Positions 16,501 to 24,533 of a stretch of DNA of 64,000 bases are shown one piece after another (position 1 is the stretch's first letter; every line of letters begins with the position of its first letter). The translations under genes and the position numbers were made by a program. The notes below the pieces were generated by a model. That model was given only the letters and a program-made list of their open reading frames with translations. It was not told where the DNA came from and made no database searches. The DNA comes from Sinorhizobium sp. 6-70 (GTDB taxonomy: Bacteria > Pseudomonadota > Alphaproteobacteria > Rhizobiales > Rhizobiaceae): contig NZ_JASKLS010000002.1 in assembly GCF_030124375.1 (NCBI RefSeq), forward strand, positions 325,802 to 389,801, read 5' to 3'.

Positions 16501-16565
16501 TCTACTCTCTCGCGAGGCATCCAGGCTGTGCGAGGCGAACACCAGCTTCAAAAAAAGGGGAACCC

Positions 16566-17429
16566 ATGTTCAAATCTCTCATTTCCCGCAGGAATGCACT
16601 GAGGGCCGCAGCTTTCACCGTCGCCGCCGTATCCTTCTGCGGCTACGCCCACGCAGAATCGACCCTCGAGAAAGCAAAGGCCGCCGGCTATATCCGCATC
16701 GGGTTTGCCAACGAAGCGCCCTTCGGCTTCGCCACTCCGGACGGAAAGCTCACCGGAGAGGCGCCGGAAGTCGCCAAGGCCGTGCTCAAGAAGATGGGTA
16801 TCGCAGAGGTGGACGGCGTCCTCACCGAATTCGGCTCGCTCATTCCCGGCTTGAAGGCAGGCCGCTTCGACATCATCGCGGCGGGCATGTTCATCAATCC
16901 CAAGCGCTGCGCCGAGATCGCCTTCTCCGAGCCCTCTTATGGCATCGGCCAGGCCATGCTGGTTGCGAAGGGCAACCCTAAGGCCGTCAAGGACTACTCC
17001 ACCTTCTCGACCAACAAGGACCTGAAGCTCGCCGTGATGGCGGGTGCCGTGGAAAGCGGCTACGCCAAGGATGCCGGCCTCTCCGCCGAGCAGGTCATCT
17101 CACTGCCCGATCAGTCCAGCCTTGTCGCTGCCGTCCAAGCCGGCCGCGCCGATGCGGCAGCCCTCACCGCACTGTCGATCGCCGAAATGGCCAAGAAGGC
17201 GGAAGGGGTAGAGTCGACGGAGCCCTTCGGTGAAGTTGCCGGAAAGTCGGTCAAGGGTCACGGCGGCTTCGGCTTCCGCAAGGAAGACAAGGATCTCGTC
17301 GAGGCCTTCAACAAGGAGCTCACCGCCTTCCTGGGCACCCCGGAACACATCGCCCTCGTCGAACCGCTGGGCTTTGGCAAGGGCTATCTGCCCAACAAGA
17401 CGACCGCGCAGCTTTGCGCAGGCGAGTAA
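16566..17429 (+). CDS. ehuB: Ectoine/hydroxyectoine ABC transporter substrate-binding protein
   Basis: 287-residue periplasmic solute-binding protein of the polar amino acid (family 3) type. The signal peptide ends near AHAES and contains SRRNAL, resembling a twin-arginine motif. The mature part has YIRIGFANEAPFGFATPDGK, GRFDIIAAGMFINPKRC and the C-terminal EPLGFGKGYLP seen in EhuB proteins. AGGGG precedes the ATG at 16566. It is first in the ehuBCDA operon and lies opposite the catabolic operon across the control region, which supports ectoine as ligand. A stem-loop follows the stop. Confidence 0.92.
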   Translation: MFKSLISRRNALRAAAFTVAAVSFCGYAHAESTLEKAKAAGYIRIGFANEAPFGFATPDGKLTGEAPEVAKAVLKKMGIAEVDGVLTEFGSLIPGLKAGRFDIIAAGMFINPKRCAEIAFSEPSYGIGQAMLVAKGNPKAVKDYSTFSTNKDLKLAVMAGAVESGYAKDAGLSAEQVISLPDQSSLVAAVQAGRADAAALTALSIAEMAKKAEGVESTEPFGEVAGKSVKGHGGFGFRKEDKDLVEAFNKELTAFLGTPEHIALVEPLGFGKGYLPNKTTAQLCAGE

Positions 17430-17442
17430 CGCCTTCTGGCCG

Positions 17443-17460
17443 GCGGCGCGAAAGCGCCGC
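17443..17460 (+). other. GAAA-tetraloop stem-loop after ehuB
   Basis: GCGGCGC (17443-17449), GAAA, GCGCCGC (17454-17460) forms a perfect 7-bp stem with a GNRA tetraloop in the 63-bp ehuB-ehuC gap. There is no U-tract. It probably protects the 3' end of the ehuB message, raising binding-protein output over permeases. Confidence 0.6.
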
Positions 17461-17492
17461 ACTTCCAATCCCTGCGTTCATGAGGGACCCAG

Positions 17493-18221
17493 ATGTGGAT
17501 TCGCATGCTCACCGCGATGCTCGCGGCAACGTTGCTGCTGATTGCGCTGCTTTCGGCCAACCCTGAATACCGGCTCTTCATGCCGGGCTTGCTCGAAGGC
17601 GCCGTCCTGACGGTGGAGATTACGCTTCTGGGTGCCGTGCTCGCTGTATTCATGGCGCTGATAGCGGCACTCGCAAAGCTCTACGGCCCGCTGCCGATAA
17701 GGTGGCTGTCGACGACCTACATTGAAATCTTCCGCGGGACTTCCGCGCTGGTGCAGCTCTTCTGGCTCTATTTCGTCCTGCCGCAATTCGGCATCTTCCT
17801 TGACGCCTTCCTGGTGGCGGTTCTGGCGCTCGGCCTGAACATTGGAGCCTATGGGGCGGAGGTGGTCCGAGGCGCCATCGTTTCCGTGGCGCGCGGACAG
17901 TGGGAGGCTTCGATCGCGCTCAACATGTCGAAAGCACAAATGCTGCGTCGGATCATTCTGCCTCAGGCCTTTACGGCCATGATTCCTCCCTGGGGCAACC
18001 TCTTTATCGAACTGGTGAAGTCTACCTCGCTCGTTTCGCTGATTACGCTGGCGGACCTCACCTTCAAGGCCCAGCAAATGAACCAGTCAACGCTGAAGAC
18101 GGTACCTGTGTTTACCCTCGTGCTGCTTATCTATCTGGCCATTTCTCTAACCGTCACCATTGCCATGCGCCTGCTTGAGCAGCGTACGTCGAGGGGACTG
18201 ACACGCGGAAGGGTCGCCTGA
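17493..18221 (+). CDS. ehuC: Ectoine/hydroxyectoine ABC transporter permease
   Basis: 242-residue inner-membrane permease of the HisM/GlnP type with several hydrophobic segments (LLLIALLSANPEYRLFM, TVEITLLGAVLAVFMALIA, FWLYFVLPQFGIFL). The ATPase-contact EAA loop is ASIALNMSKAQMLRRIILPQA. The polar amino acid signature EIFRGTSALVQLFWLYF is clear. GAGGGA precedes the ATG. Its stop overlaps the ehuD start by one base (TGATG), coupling the two permease subunits. Confidence 0.9.
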   Translation: MWIRMLTAMLAATLLLIALLSANPEYRLFMPGLLEGAVLTVEITLLGAVLAVFMALIAALAKLYGPLPIRWLSTTYIEIFRGTSALVQLFWLYFVLPQFGIFLDAFLVAVLALGLNIGAYGAEVVRGAIVSVARGQWEASIALNMSKAQMLRRIILPQAFTAMIPPWGNLFIELVKSTSLVSLITLADLTFKAQQMNQSTLKTVPVFTLVLLIYLAISLTVTIAMRLLEQRTSRGLTRGRVA

Positions 18222-18868
18222 TGTGGGATTGGACATTCACGTTCGAGATTCTGCCGGTCCTTGCTCGGGCAGCGATCATGACGATCGAGGCGACCGCCCT
18301 CGGCTTCGCCATAGCGGCGACACTCGGGCTTGTGCTCGCCTCCATCAGGCTGGCCTTTCCGGCCGCCGGCGTCGTGGTCACGGTGTTGGTGGAACTCATC
18401 CGGTCGACGCCCCTGCTCATCCAGATATTCTTCCTCTACTTCGTCTTGCCGAAGGCAGGAATCGTGCTGGATGCGTTTACGGCGGGTGTGGCAGCCATAG
18501 GCGTTCACTATGCCGCCTATTGCTCCGAGGTCTACCGTGCGGGATTCGAGAACGTTCCGAGGGGCCAATGGGAGGCATCGATCGCTCTCAACCTGTCTCC
18601 GTGGAACACCTTCAAGGACATAATCCTGCCTCAGGCGCTGCCTCCGGTCGTTCCTGCGCTCGGAAACTATCTGATAGCGCTTTTCAAGGAGACGCCATTG
18701 CTCTCGGCCATTGCCGTCCTTGAGCTCATGCAGACCGCGAAGAACATCGGATCCGAGACCTTCCGCTATACCGAGCCCGTGACGCTCGTCGGGGTGTTCT
18801 TCCTGGTTATGAGTCTCGTTTCAGCGGGCATGGTCCGGATGCTCGAATCGTGGTTGCAGCGGAGATAA
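18221..18868 (+). CDS. ehuD: Ectoine/hydroxyectoine ABC transporter permease
   Basis: 215-residue second permease subunit, paralogous to EhuC: VELIRSTPLLIQIFFLYFVL, then the EAA loop ASIALNLSPWNTFKDIILPQA and ALFKETPLLSAIAVLE. It is expected to form the membrane channel with EhuC. It starts on the last base of the ehuC stop and ends 3 bp before ehuA. Confidence 0.9.
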   Translation: MWDWTFTFEILPVLARAAIMTIEATALGFAIAATLGLVLASIRLAFPAAGVVVTVLVELIRSTPLLIQIFFLYFVLPKAGIVLDAFTAGVAAIGVHYAAYCSEVYRAGFENVPRGQWEASIALNLSPWNTFKDIILPQALPPVVPALGNYLIALFKETPLLSAIAVLELMQTAKNIGSETFRYTEPVTLVGVFFLVMSLVSAGMVRMLESWLQRR

Positions 18869-18871
18869 AAG

Positions 18872-19651
18872 ATGAACGACATGCCAATGGTACGCTTCGA
18901 GAACGTTTCAAAACGCTACGGCCCGCTCACCGTTCTCGACAATCTCAATCTCGATATCGGCCGTGGCGAGAAGGTATCGATCATCGGTCCCTCGGGCTCC
19001 GGCAAGACCACCGTGCTGCGCATGCTCATGACGCTGGAGGCCATCAACGACGGTGTCCTCTGGGTCGACGGCGAACCCATGACGCACATGATGCAGAACG
19101 GCAAGCTTGTGCCCGCGACCATCAAGCACATACGCCGGATCCGCGCAAAAATCGGCATGGTGTTCCAGTCCTTCAACCTGTTCCCGCACATGACGGCGAT
19201 GGGAAACTGCATCGAAGCTCCGATAACCGTGCTCGGAATGAAGCGCTCGGAGGCTGAGGAACGGGCGGCGGAGCTCCTCGACATGGTCGGCCTATCCGCC
19301 AAGAAGGATCACTATCCGTCACAGCTATCGGGCGGTCAGCAGCAGCGCGTGGCAATCGCGCGGGCGCTTGCAATGCGGCCGAAGATCATGCTGTTCGACG
19401 AAGTCACGTCGGCGCTCGATCCGGAACTTGTGGGCGAAGTGCTGCAGGTTATAAGGAAGATCGGCCGTGAGCACGACCTGACCATGCTCATGGTGACCCA
19501 CCAAATGGGTTTCGCCAAGGAGTTTTCGGACAGGGTGTGCTTCTTCTATCAAGGTAAGATTTGCGAACAGGGCGCTCCTGCGGAAATCTTTGGAAACCCC
19601 AAGAACGAAAGGACAAGACAGTTTCTCAACGCTGTCTTGGAAGCAGGATAA
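18872..19651 (+). CDS. ehuA: Ectoine/hydroxyectoine ABC transporter ATP-binding protein
   Basis: 259-residue ATPase of the polar amino acid uptake group. Walker A is GPSGSGKTTVLRM, the Q-loop is GMVFQSFNLFPHM, the signature is LSGGQQQRVAIARAL, Walker B is IMLFDEVTSALDPE and the switch His is VTHQMGFAKEF. It drives import through EhuCD. The order here is ehuB-C-D-A. The regulator gene begins 2 bp after its stop. Confidence 0.92.
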   Translation: MNDMPMVRFENVSKRYGPLTVLDNLNLDIGRGEKVSIIGPSGSGKTTVLRMLMTLEAINDGVLWVDGEPMTHMMQNGKLVPATIKHIRRIRAKIGMVFQSFNLFPHMTAMGNCIEAPITVLGMKRSEAEERAAELLDMVGLSAKKDHYPSQLSGGQQQRVAIARALAMRPKIMLFDEVTSALDPELVGEVLQVIRKIGREHDLTMLMVTHQMGFAKEFSDRVCFFYQGKICEQGAPAEIFGNPKNERTRQFLNAVLEAG

Positions 19652-19653
19652 CC

Positions 19654-20385
19654 TTGCACCCTGAATTGCCCGACAATGTCGAAACCAGCGCCGCCTTTCA
19701 GCCGGTATCGGCTCGAGAGCGGTTCGACCGCATATACCACACTCTCAGGGACCGCATCTGCATGCTCGAGTACGCGCCGAGCAGCCGCCTGTCCGAGGAA
19801 GAGTTGGCGAAAGAATTCTCCACCAGCCGCACGCCTGTGAGACGGGTGCTGGCAAGGCTGGAGTCCGAGGGGCTGGTGGAATCGGTGCATGGTGTCGGGA
19901 CGATCGTGACCGACCCTGATATCGGCGAATTGGTGCAGATCTATCATTTGCGCATGGAACTTGCGCTTCTGGTCGGCAAGCTTTCCCCGATCCCACGCAG
20001 CGCGGAGGATCTGGAACGGATCAGGGCGCTGATAGCCCGCTGCGACCAGGAGATGAAAAATCCGACGCAAAAGGCCTTCCTGCACCTGAATATGGCGTTC
20101 TTTACCGAAATCAGGGCATTCACCGGAAACCTCCCGCTGCGGGAGATCAGCGAGCGGCTGTACTATCAGGTCGTTCGCGTCGTGCTGAAAATGATGCCGA
20201 AGCTCGGACTGGCGGAAGAGTACTCGGCCTTTCGCAACGAGATGCAGGCCGTCCTGTCTGCCGCCGAAATCGGCGACTGGGAGGCGATCGGATATATTCG
20301 GCGAGCCCACATCTCGATGAGCTTCCACCGCATGATGGCCTATGCCGACAGGTCGGAACTGTCCGAAGAGCGCACCAAGGCATGA
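19654..20385 (+). CDS. GntR family regulator with FCD domain
   Basis: 243 residues. The winged helix-turn-helix (about 20-90) reads RLSEEELAKEFSTSRTPVRR and LARLESEGLVESVHGVGTIV. The C-terminal helical ligand domain (about 95-235) is of FadR/FCD type, with LHLNMAFFTEIRAF and a late His in RRAHISMSFHRMM. It has no aminotransferase-like domain, so it is not EnuR, the MocR-type regulator common in ectoine clusters. The start is probably TTG at 19654, just after AGGA and the ehuA stop. Its stop overlaps asnC by 4 bp. It probably represses the island from the GTNNAC repeats and is relieved by a pathway intermediate. Confidence 0.85.
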   Translation: MHPELPDNVETSAAFQPVSARERFDRIYHTLRDRICMLEYAPSSRLSEEELAKEFSTSRTPVRRVLARLESEGLVESVHGVGTIVTDPDIGELVQIYHLRMELALLVGKLSPIPRSAEDLERIRALIARCDQEMKNPTQKAFLHLNMAFFTEIRAFTGNLPLREISERLYYQVVRVVLKMMPKLGLAEEYSAFRNEMQAVLSAAEIGDWEAIGYIRRAHISMSFHRMMAYADRSELSEERTKA

Positions 20386-20867
20386 TCAAGCTTGACGCCA
20401 TTGATTTGCGCATCCTGGAAGCGATCCAGAAGGATGGAAGAATTACCAAGCTGGCGCTTGCCGAGAAGGCGGGGCTGTCGCCAACACCCTGCTGGCTGAG
20501 GCTGAGGAAACTGGAAAAGGCCGGCATCGTGACGGGCTATCACGCACGGCTCGCCATGCGCCGGGTCGCCCCGGTCACAAGCGTTCTCACCGAGATCACG
20601 CTCGGCAACCACCGCCAGACCGATTTCGAACGCTTCGAACGCGTGGTCGCCGCGATCCCGGAAATCGTCGCCTGCTGGTCGGTCGGCGGCGGCGTCGATT
20701 ATATTTTGAAGATCATGACAGCCGACGTCGACGCCTACCAGCGGCTTATCGATGGCTTGCTAGATCGCGAGTTGGGCATAGACCGCTATTTCACCTACAT
20801 CGTCACCAAGACGGTCAAGGAAGAGACCCAGCTCCCGCTCACCAGCCTGCTCCCTGATACGCCGTAG
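20382..20867 (+). CDS. Lrp/AsnC family transcriptional regulator
   Basis: 161 residues. The N-terminal HTH reads LDAIDLRILEAIQKDGRITK and LAEKAGLSPTPCWLRLRKLE. The C-terminal RAM/ligand domain has CWSVGGGVDYILKIMTADV. AsnC-type regulators are recurrent members of ectoine catabolic clusters (DoeX, or asnC next to ssd and atf), and the order asnC-ssd-atf is kept here. It is coupled to the GntR gene by an ATGA overlap. Expected ligands are amino-acid-like intermediates such as diaminobutyrate derivatives; this is inferred from family and context. Confidence 0.88.
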   Translation: MIKLDAIDLRILEAIQKDGRITKLALAEKAGLSPTPCWLRLRKLEKAGIVTGYHARLAMRRVAPVTSVLTEITLGNHRQTDFERFERVVAAIPEIVACWSVGGGVDYILKIMTADVDAYQRLIDGLLDRELGIDRYFTYIVTKTVKEETQLPLTSLLPDTP

Positions 20868-20920
20868 ACCGGGACGCGGCGGATCGGGACGCATAGACAA
20901 TCCGGCTCTCCAGTCCCGGT
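20868..20920 (+). other. Long-loop inverted repeat after asnC
   Basis: ACCGGGAC (20868-20875) and GTCCCGGT (20913-20920) are perfect 8-bp complements with a 37-nt loop, starting one base after the asnC stop and followed by TATTTAG. It could be a weak terminator or attenuator separating the regulators from doeC, or an operator. The evidence is only the symmetry. Confidence 0.3.
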
Positions 20921-21014
20921 TATTTAGTCCAACTCTCTGCCGGACGTGCCCGGAATAGACAACTTCTCTCCCCTTTGCGGTCCAGACTACCCGCAACAAG
21001 AGAGGAGATCGGAT

Positions 21015-22511
21015 ATGACTGCTGTTTTCGCGCGCACGACCTTCCACGACGCATTGAACCACCTGAATGACCGGCAGCTCCTGCGGGAGCTCGCTTATGT
21101 TGGAGGGCGGTGGGTTGCCGGGCGTGATGGCAAGGCCTTCGAGGTCTCAGACCCGGCAACGGGCGCGACGCTTGCCTGGGTCGCCTCGCTCGAGGCCACC
21201 CAAGCTTCGGAAGCCGTCGATGCCGCTGCCAAGGCTTTTCCGGCATGGCGCAGCATGCTGCCGCAAGCACGCGCCGCCATTCTGCGCAAGTGGTACGAGC
21301 TGATGCTTGCCGCCAAGGAGGATCTCGCCCTGCTGATGACGCTCGAGCAGGGCAAACCGCTTGCGGAATCCCGCGGAGAAATCGACTACGCCGCGTCCTT
21401 CATCGAGTGGTACGCCGAAGAAGGCAAGCGGCTCAACGCCGAGAGCGTGACGAGCCACCTGCCGGGCGCGGAGATGATCGTACGCCGCGAGGCGCTCGGG
21501 GTCGTCGGTGTCGTCACGCCCTGGAACTTCCCCTCGGCGATGATCACCCGAAAGGCGGCCGCTGCACTTGCCGCCGGCTGCACGGTCGTTGCTCACCCCT
21601 CCTCCGAGACGCCGCTTTCTGCCCTGGCGCTTGCAGAGCTTGGCGAGCGCGCCGGTCTTCCGGCCGGTGTCTTCAACGTCGTCACCGGTGATGCCGCGAC
21701 CATCGTCGGCCGCCTGTGCGAGGAGCCCCGCGTCCGCGCCATGAGCTTTACCGGCTCGACCGAGATCGGTAAGCTGATCGCCCGCCAGTGCGCTCCGACG
21801 ATGAAGCGGCTGGTGATGGAACTCGGCGGCCATGCGCCGCTCATCGTGTTCGCCGATGCCGATGTGGAGAAGGCGGCGGACATCGCGATCGCCGCAAAAT
21901 TCGCGACCTCCGGGCAAGACTGCCTCGCGGCGAACCGGATCTATGTCGAGCGACCGATCCTCAAAGCCTTCAACGAGGCCTTCGCTGCACGCGTTTCCCG
22001 CCTCAAGGTCGGCGCGGGCCTGGCACAAGACACGGACATCGGACCGCTCATGCATGAGCGAGCGATCGCCAAGGTCGAGGAGCAGGTAACCGACGCGCTG
22101 AAGCGCGGCGCGAAACTCGCGATCGGCGGCAAGCGGCACGCCGCGGGACCGCTGTTCTTCCAACCGACCGTGCTCACCGACGTAGCGGACGACGCGCTGA
22201 TCATGCGCGAGGAGACATTCGGCCCCGTGGCCGCCGTCACCGCATTCGACAGCGAGGATGAGGTGATCGCCCGGGCGAACGACACCGAATATGGCCTCGT
22301 GGCCTACGTCGTCACCGAAAACGGCGCTCGCCAGCTGCGGCTCGCACGAGCCCTCGAATACGGCATGGTGGCAATCAACCGGGTGAAGATCACCGGCGGA
22401 CCGATCCCCTTCGGCGGCTGGAAGCAGTCCGGCCTGGCACGCGAAGGCTCACGCCATGGCATGGAGGCCTTCACCGAACTCAAATATCTCTGCATCGACA
22501 CCGCCGCCTGA
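21015..22511 (+). CDS. doeC: NAD(P)-dependent aldehyde dehydrogenase, probable aspartate-semialdehyde dehydrogenase of ectoine catabolism
   Basis: 498 residues, succinate-semialdehyde-dehydrogenase-like ALDH. Catalytic Cys303 lies in SGQDCLAANRIYVE and the general base Glu269 in LVMELGGHAPLIVF. The cofactor loop FTGSTEIGKLI and the substrate-domain NRVKITGGPIPFGGWK are as in GabD-type enzymes. Start 21015 follows AGAGGAGATCGGAT; the frame opens earlier at 20946 without a ribosome site. In ectoine clusters this gene (ssd, DoeC) oxidises aspartate semialdehyde to aspartate, and its place between asnC and the aminotransferase supports that. A generic succinate-semialdehyde dehydrogenase is the alternative. 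Confidence 0.87.
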   Translation: MTAVFARTTFHDALNHLNDRQLLRELAYVGGRWVAGRDGKAFEVSDPATGATLAWVASLEATQASEAVDAAAKAFPAWRSMLPQARAAILRKWYELMLAAKEDLALLMTLEQGKPLAESRGEIDYAASFIEWYAEEGKRLNAESVTSHLPGAEMIVRREALGVVGVVTPWNFPSAMITRKAAAALAAGCTVVAHPSSETPLSALALAELGERAGLPAGVFNVVTGDAATIVGRLCEEPRVRAMSFTGSTEIGKLIARQCAPTMKRLVMELGGHAPLIVFADADVEKAADIAIAAKFATSGQDCLAANRIYVERPILKAFNEAFAARVSRLKVGAGLAQDTDIGPLMHERAIAKVEEQVTDALKRGAKLAIGGKRHAAGPLFFQPTVLTDVADDALIMREETFGPVAAVTAFDSEDEVIARANDTEYGLVAYVVTENGARQLRLARALEYGMVAINRVKITGGPIPFGGWKQSGLAREGSRHGMEAFTELKYLCIDTAA

Positions 22512-22535
22512 ACGGATTTCATGAAAGGAAAGACC

Positions 22536-23915
22536 ATGCTCGAAAAAAGCAACGAACTCACCGCCTGGGACCGCGACCATTTCTTCCATCCGTCCACGCA
22601 TATGGGCATGCATGCGCGCGGCGAAACGCCGACGCGGGTCATCGGCGGCGGCGAAGGCGTTTACATCACCGACATTGCCGGCAAGCGCAGCCTCGACGCC
22701 TTCGCCGGCCTCTACTGCGTCAATGTCGGCTATGGCCGGCAGAAGATTGCCGAGGCGATCGCCGAACAGGCGAAGAACCTCGCCTACTACCACGCCTATG
22801 TCGGCCACGGCACCGAGGCGTCGATCCGGCTCTCCAAGATGATCATCGATCGCGCGCCGGAGGGCATGAGCCGCGTCTATTTCGGCCTTTCCGGGTCGGA
22901 CGCCAACGAGACCAACATCAAGCTCATCTGGTACTACAACAACATTCTGGGCAGGCCCGAGAAAAAGAAGATCATTTCCCGCTGGCGCGGCTATCACGGT
23001 TCCGGCGTGATGACCGGCTCGCTGACCGGCCTGCAGCTTTTCCACAATGCCTTCGATCTGCCGCGCGCACCGATCCTGCACACCGAGGCGCCCTACTATT
23101 TCCGCCGTCCGGACCGCTCGATGAACGAAGAGCAGTTCTCGCAATATTGCGCCGACAAGCTGGAGGAGATGATTCTTGCCGAAGGGCCGGACACGGTCGC
23201 AGCCTTCATCGGCGAGCCGATCCTTGGTACGGGCGGCATCGTGCCGCCGCCGAAGGGCTATTGGCAGAAGATCCAGGCGGTGCTCGAGAAATACGACATC
23301 CTGCTCGTCGCCGACGAGGTCGTCACCGGCTTCGGTCGCCTGGGGACAATGTTTGGTTCCGATCACTACGGCATCAAGCCGGACCTCATCACCATCGCCA
23401 AGGGCCTGACCTCGGCCTACGCGCCGCTTTCCGGCAGCATCGTCTCGGAAAAGATGTGGCAGGTGCTGGTGCAGGGTTCGGACGAACTCGGCCCGATCGG
23501 CCATGGCTGGACCTATTCCGCCCATCCGATCTGCGCAGCCGCCGGCATCGCCAATCTCGAACTGATCGACGAACTCGGCATTGTCGAGAATGCCGGCTCG
23601 ACCGGCGCCTATTTCCGATCCGAACTTGCAAAGGCACTCTCGGAGCACCGGCACGTCGGCGAAGTGCGCGGAGATGGGCTGATGGCGGCGGTCGAGTTCG
23701 TTGAAGACCGGGACGACCGGAAGTTCTTCGATCCCGCCCAAAAGGTCGGCCCAAGAGTGGCGGCTGCGCTGGCAGAGCGTGGCGTCCTCGGCCGGGCGAT
23801 GCCGCAGGGTGACATCCTGGGCTTTGCCCCGCCGCTCTGCCTGACGCGCGATGAGGCCGATATCGTCGTGACGGCGGCAGTCGGCGCCATCTCCGAAGTC
23901 CTCGGCAGCAAATAA
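22536..23915 (+). CDS. doeD: Class III aminotransferase, probable diaminobutyrate transaminase of ectoine catabolism
   Basis: 459-residue PLP enzyme. The PLP lysine is Lys289 in LITIAKGLTSAYAPLSG; the aspartate contacting the pyridine is in LLVADEVVTGFGR; YFGLSGSDANETNIKLI is the cofactor phosphate region. DoeD (atf) removes the gamma-amino group of L-2,4-diaminobutyrate to give aspartate semialdehyde, the substrate of the preceding gene. AAAGGAAAG precedes the ATG at 22536. Other omega-amino acid:pyruvate transaminases look alike, so the substrate assignment depends on position. Confidence 0.87.
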   Translation: MLEKSNELTAWDRDHFFHPSTHMGMHARGETPTRVIGGGEGVYITDIAGKRSLDAFAGLYCVNVGYGRQKIAEAIAEQAKNLAYYHAYVGHGTEASIRLSKMIIDRAPEGMSRVYFGLSGSDANETNIKLIWYYNNILGRPEKKKIISRWRGYHGSGVMTGSLTGLQLFHNAFDLPRAPILHTEAPYYFRRPDRSMNEEQFSQYCADKLEEMILAEGPDTVAAFIGEPILGTGGIVPPPKGYWQKIQAVLEKYDILLVADEVVTGFGRLGTMFGSDHYGIKPDLITIAKGLTSAYAPLSGSIVSEKMWQVLVQGSDELGPIGHGWTYSAHPICAAAGIANLELIDELGIVENAGSTGAYFRSELAKALSEHRHVGEVRGDGLMAAVEFVEDRDDRKFFDPAQKVGPRVAAALAERGVLGRAMPQGDILGFAPPLCLTRDEADIVVTAAVGAISEVLGSK

Positions 23916-23945
23916 CGACTTGAATTTCGGTCTTTCAGATCGGGT

Positions 23946-23973
23946 GGAGCGCCATTTTTTTCTATGGCGCTCC
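23946..23973. terminator. Hairpin after doeD with T-rich loop
   Basis: GGAGCGCCAT (23946-23955) and ATGGCGCTCC (23964-23973) are a perfect 10-bp inverted repeat. The loop is almost all T and there is no T-tract after the stem. It lies between the convergent doeD and VOC genes, so it probably ends or stabilises transcripts from both sides. Confidence 0.55.
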
Positions 23974-24010
23974 GTAAGCATTCCCGCCTTTGCTGGTTCG
24001 CCATCACCAG

Positions 24011-24394
24011 TCAGCGACCGGCCGGCTGGAACAGCTCGACAAAGTTGCCCGATGGGTCAATCAACAGGATTTGCGACCCGCCGGGGCCGGTCACCATGTC
24101 GTTGCGGAACTTGGCGCCGGCGGCTTGCAGGCGCGCGACCTCGGCAGCGAGATCATCGACAATGAGGTGGATCCGATTCCAGCCGCCGGGCGCGGGACGC
24201 TCGCCGTCAGGCATCGGCCGTCCCGCAGAGCTCATGGGGCCGCTAAGCAATAGCCGCAACGCCCCCCGCTTGACGTCTGCGAAGGCCGGAGCATGGTTGG
24301 AGAGAAGTGAAAATCCGAGGTGTTTCGTGTACCACTCGATGGCGGCCTCGACGTCATCGACCATGTAACGCACGTTGACCGTTACTTCCGACAT
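24011..24394 (-). CDS. VOC (glyoxalase/bleomycin resistance) family protein
   Basis: 127 residues, the size of a single VOC module pair. Visible features are VNVRYMVDDVEAAIEWYTKH, LGFSLLSNHAPAFADV, and the C-terminal metal-side strand ILLIDPSGNFVELFQP with its Glu. The second repeat is introduced by GGWNRIHLIVDDLAAEV. Start 24394 (MSEVTVN) has a GGGAGGCAGG ribosome site; the upstream extension is unconserved. It may be a lyase, dioxygenase or binding protein. It is monocistronic and convergent with doeD, so no functional link is implied. Confidence 0.8.
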   Translation of the reverse strand: MSEVTVNVRYMVDDVEAAIEWYTKHLGFSLLSNHAPAFADVKRGALRLLLSGPMSSAGRPMPDGERPAPGGWNRIHLIVDDLAAEVARLQAAGAKFRNDMVTGPGGSQILLIDPSGNFVELFQPAGR

Positions 24395-24533
24395 TCCTGC
24401 CTCCCAATGTGAGTTCCACGAGCCAGAATGACGTTCGCATTCTACGCCAACGATCACGGAAGAGAAATCTTCCGCCGCGCATGACCAAAACCGCAGCCAA
24501 GAGCTTCCGGTGACAACCAGGCACCGCCGGCCG

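Larger units (their letters stand above)
16389..16501. promoter_or_regulatory. Three GT-NN-AC repeats, candidate GntR/FCD operators
   Basis: Three 10-bp elements share the core GTNNAC: TCGTGTACGA (16389-16398), ATGTGTACAT (16407-16416) and ATGTATACTT (16492-16501). GntR/FadR-type regulators bind NyGT-Nx-ACNy sites. The first two are centred 18 bp apart. The second overlaps the predicted leftward -10 and the third overlaps the predicted rightward -10. The FCD-type GntR encoded at 19654-20385 is the natural candidate. Confidence 0.55.
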
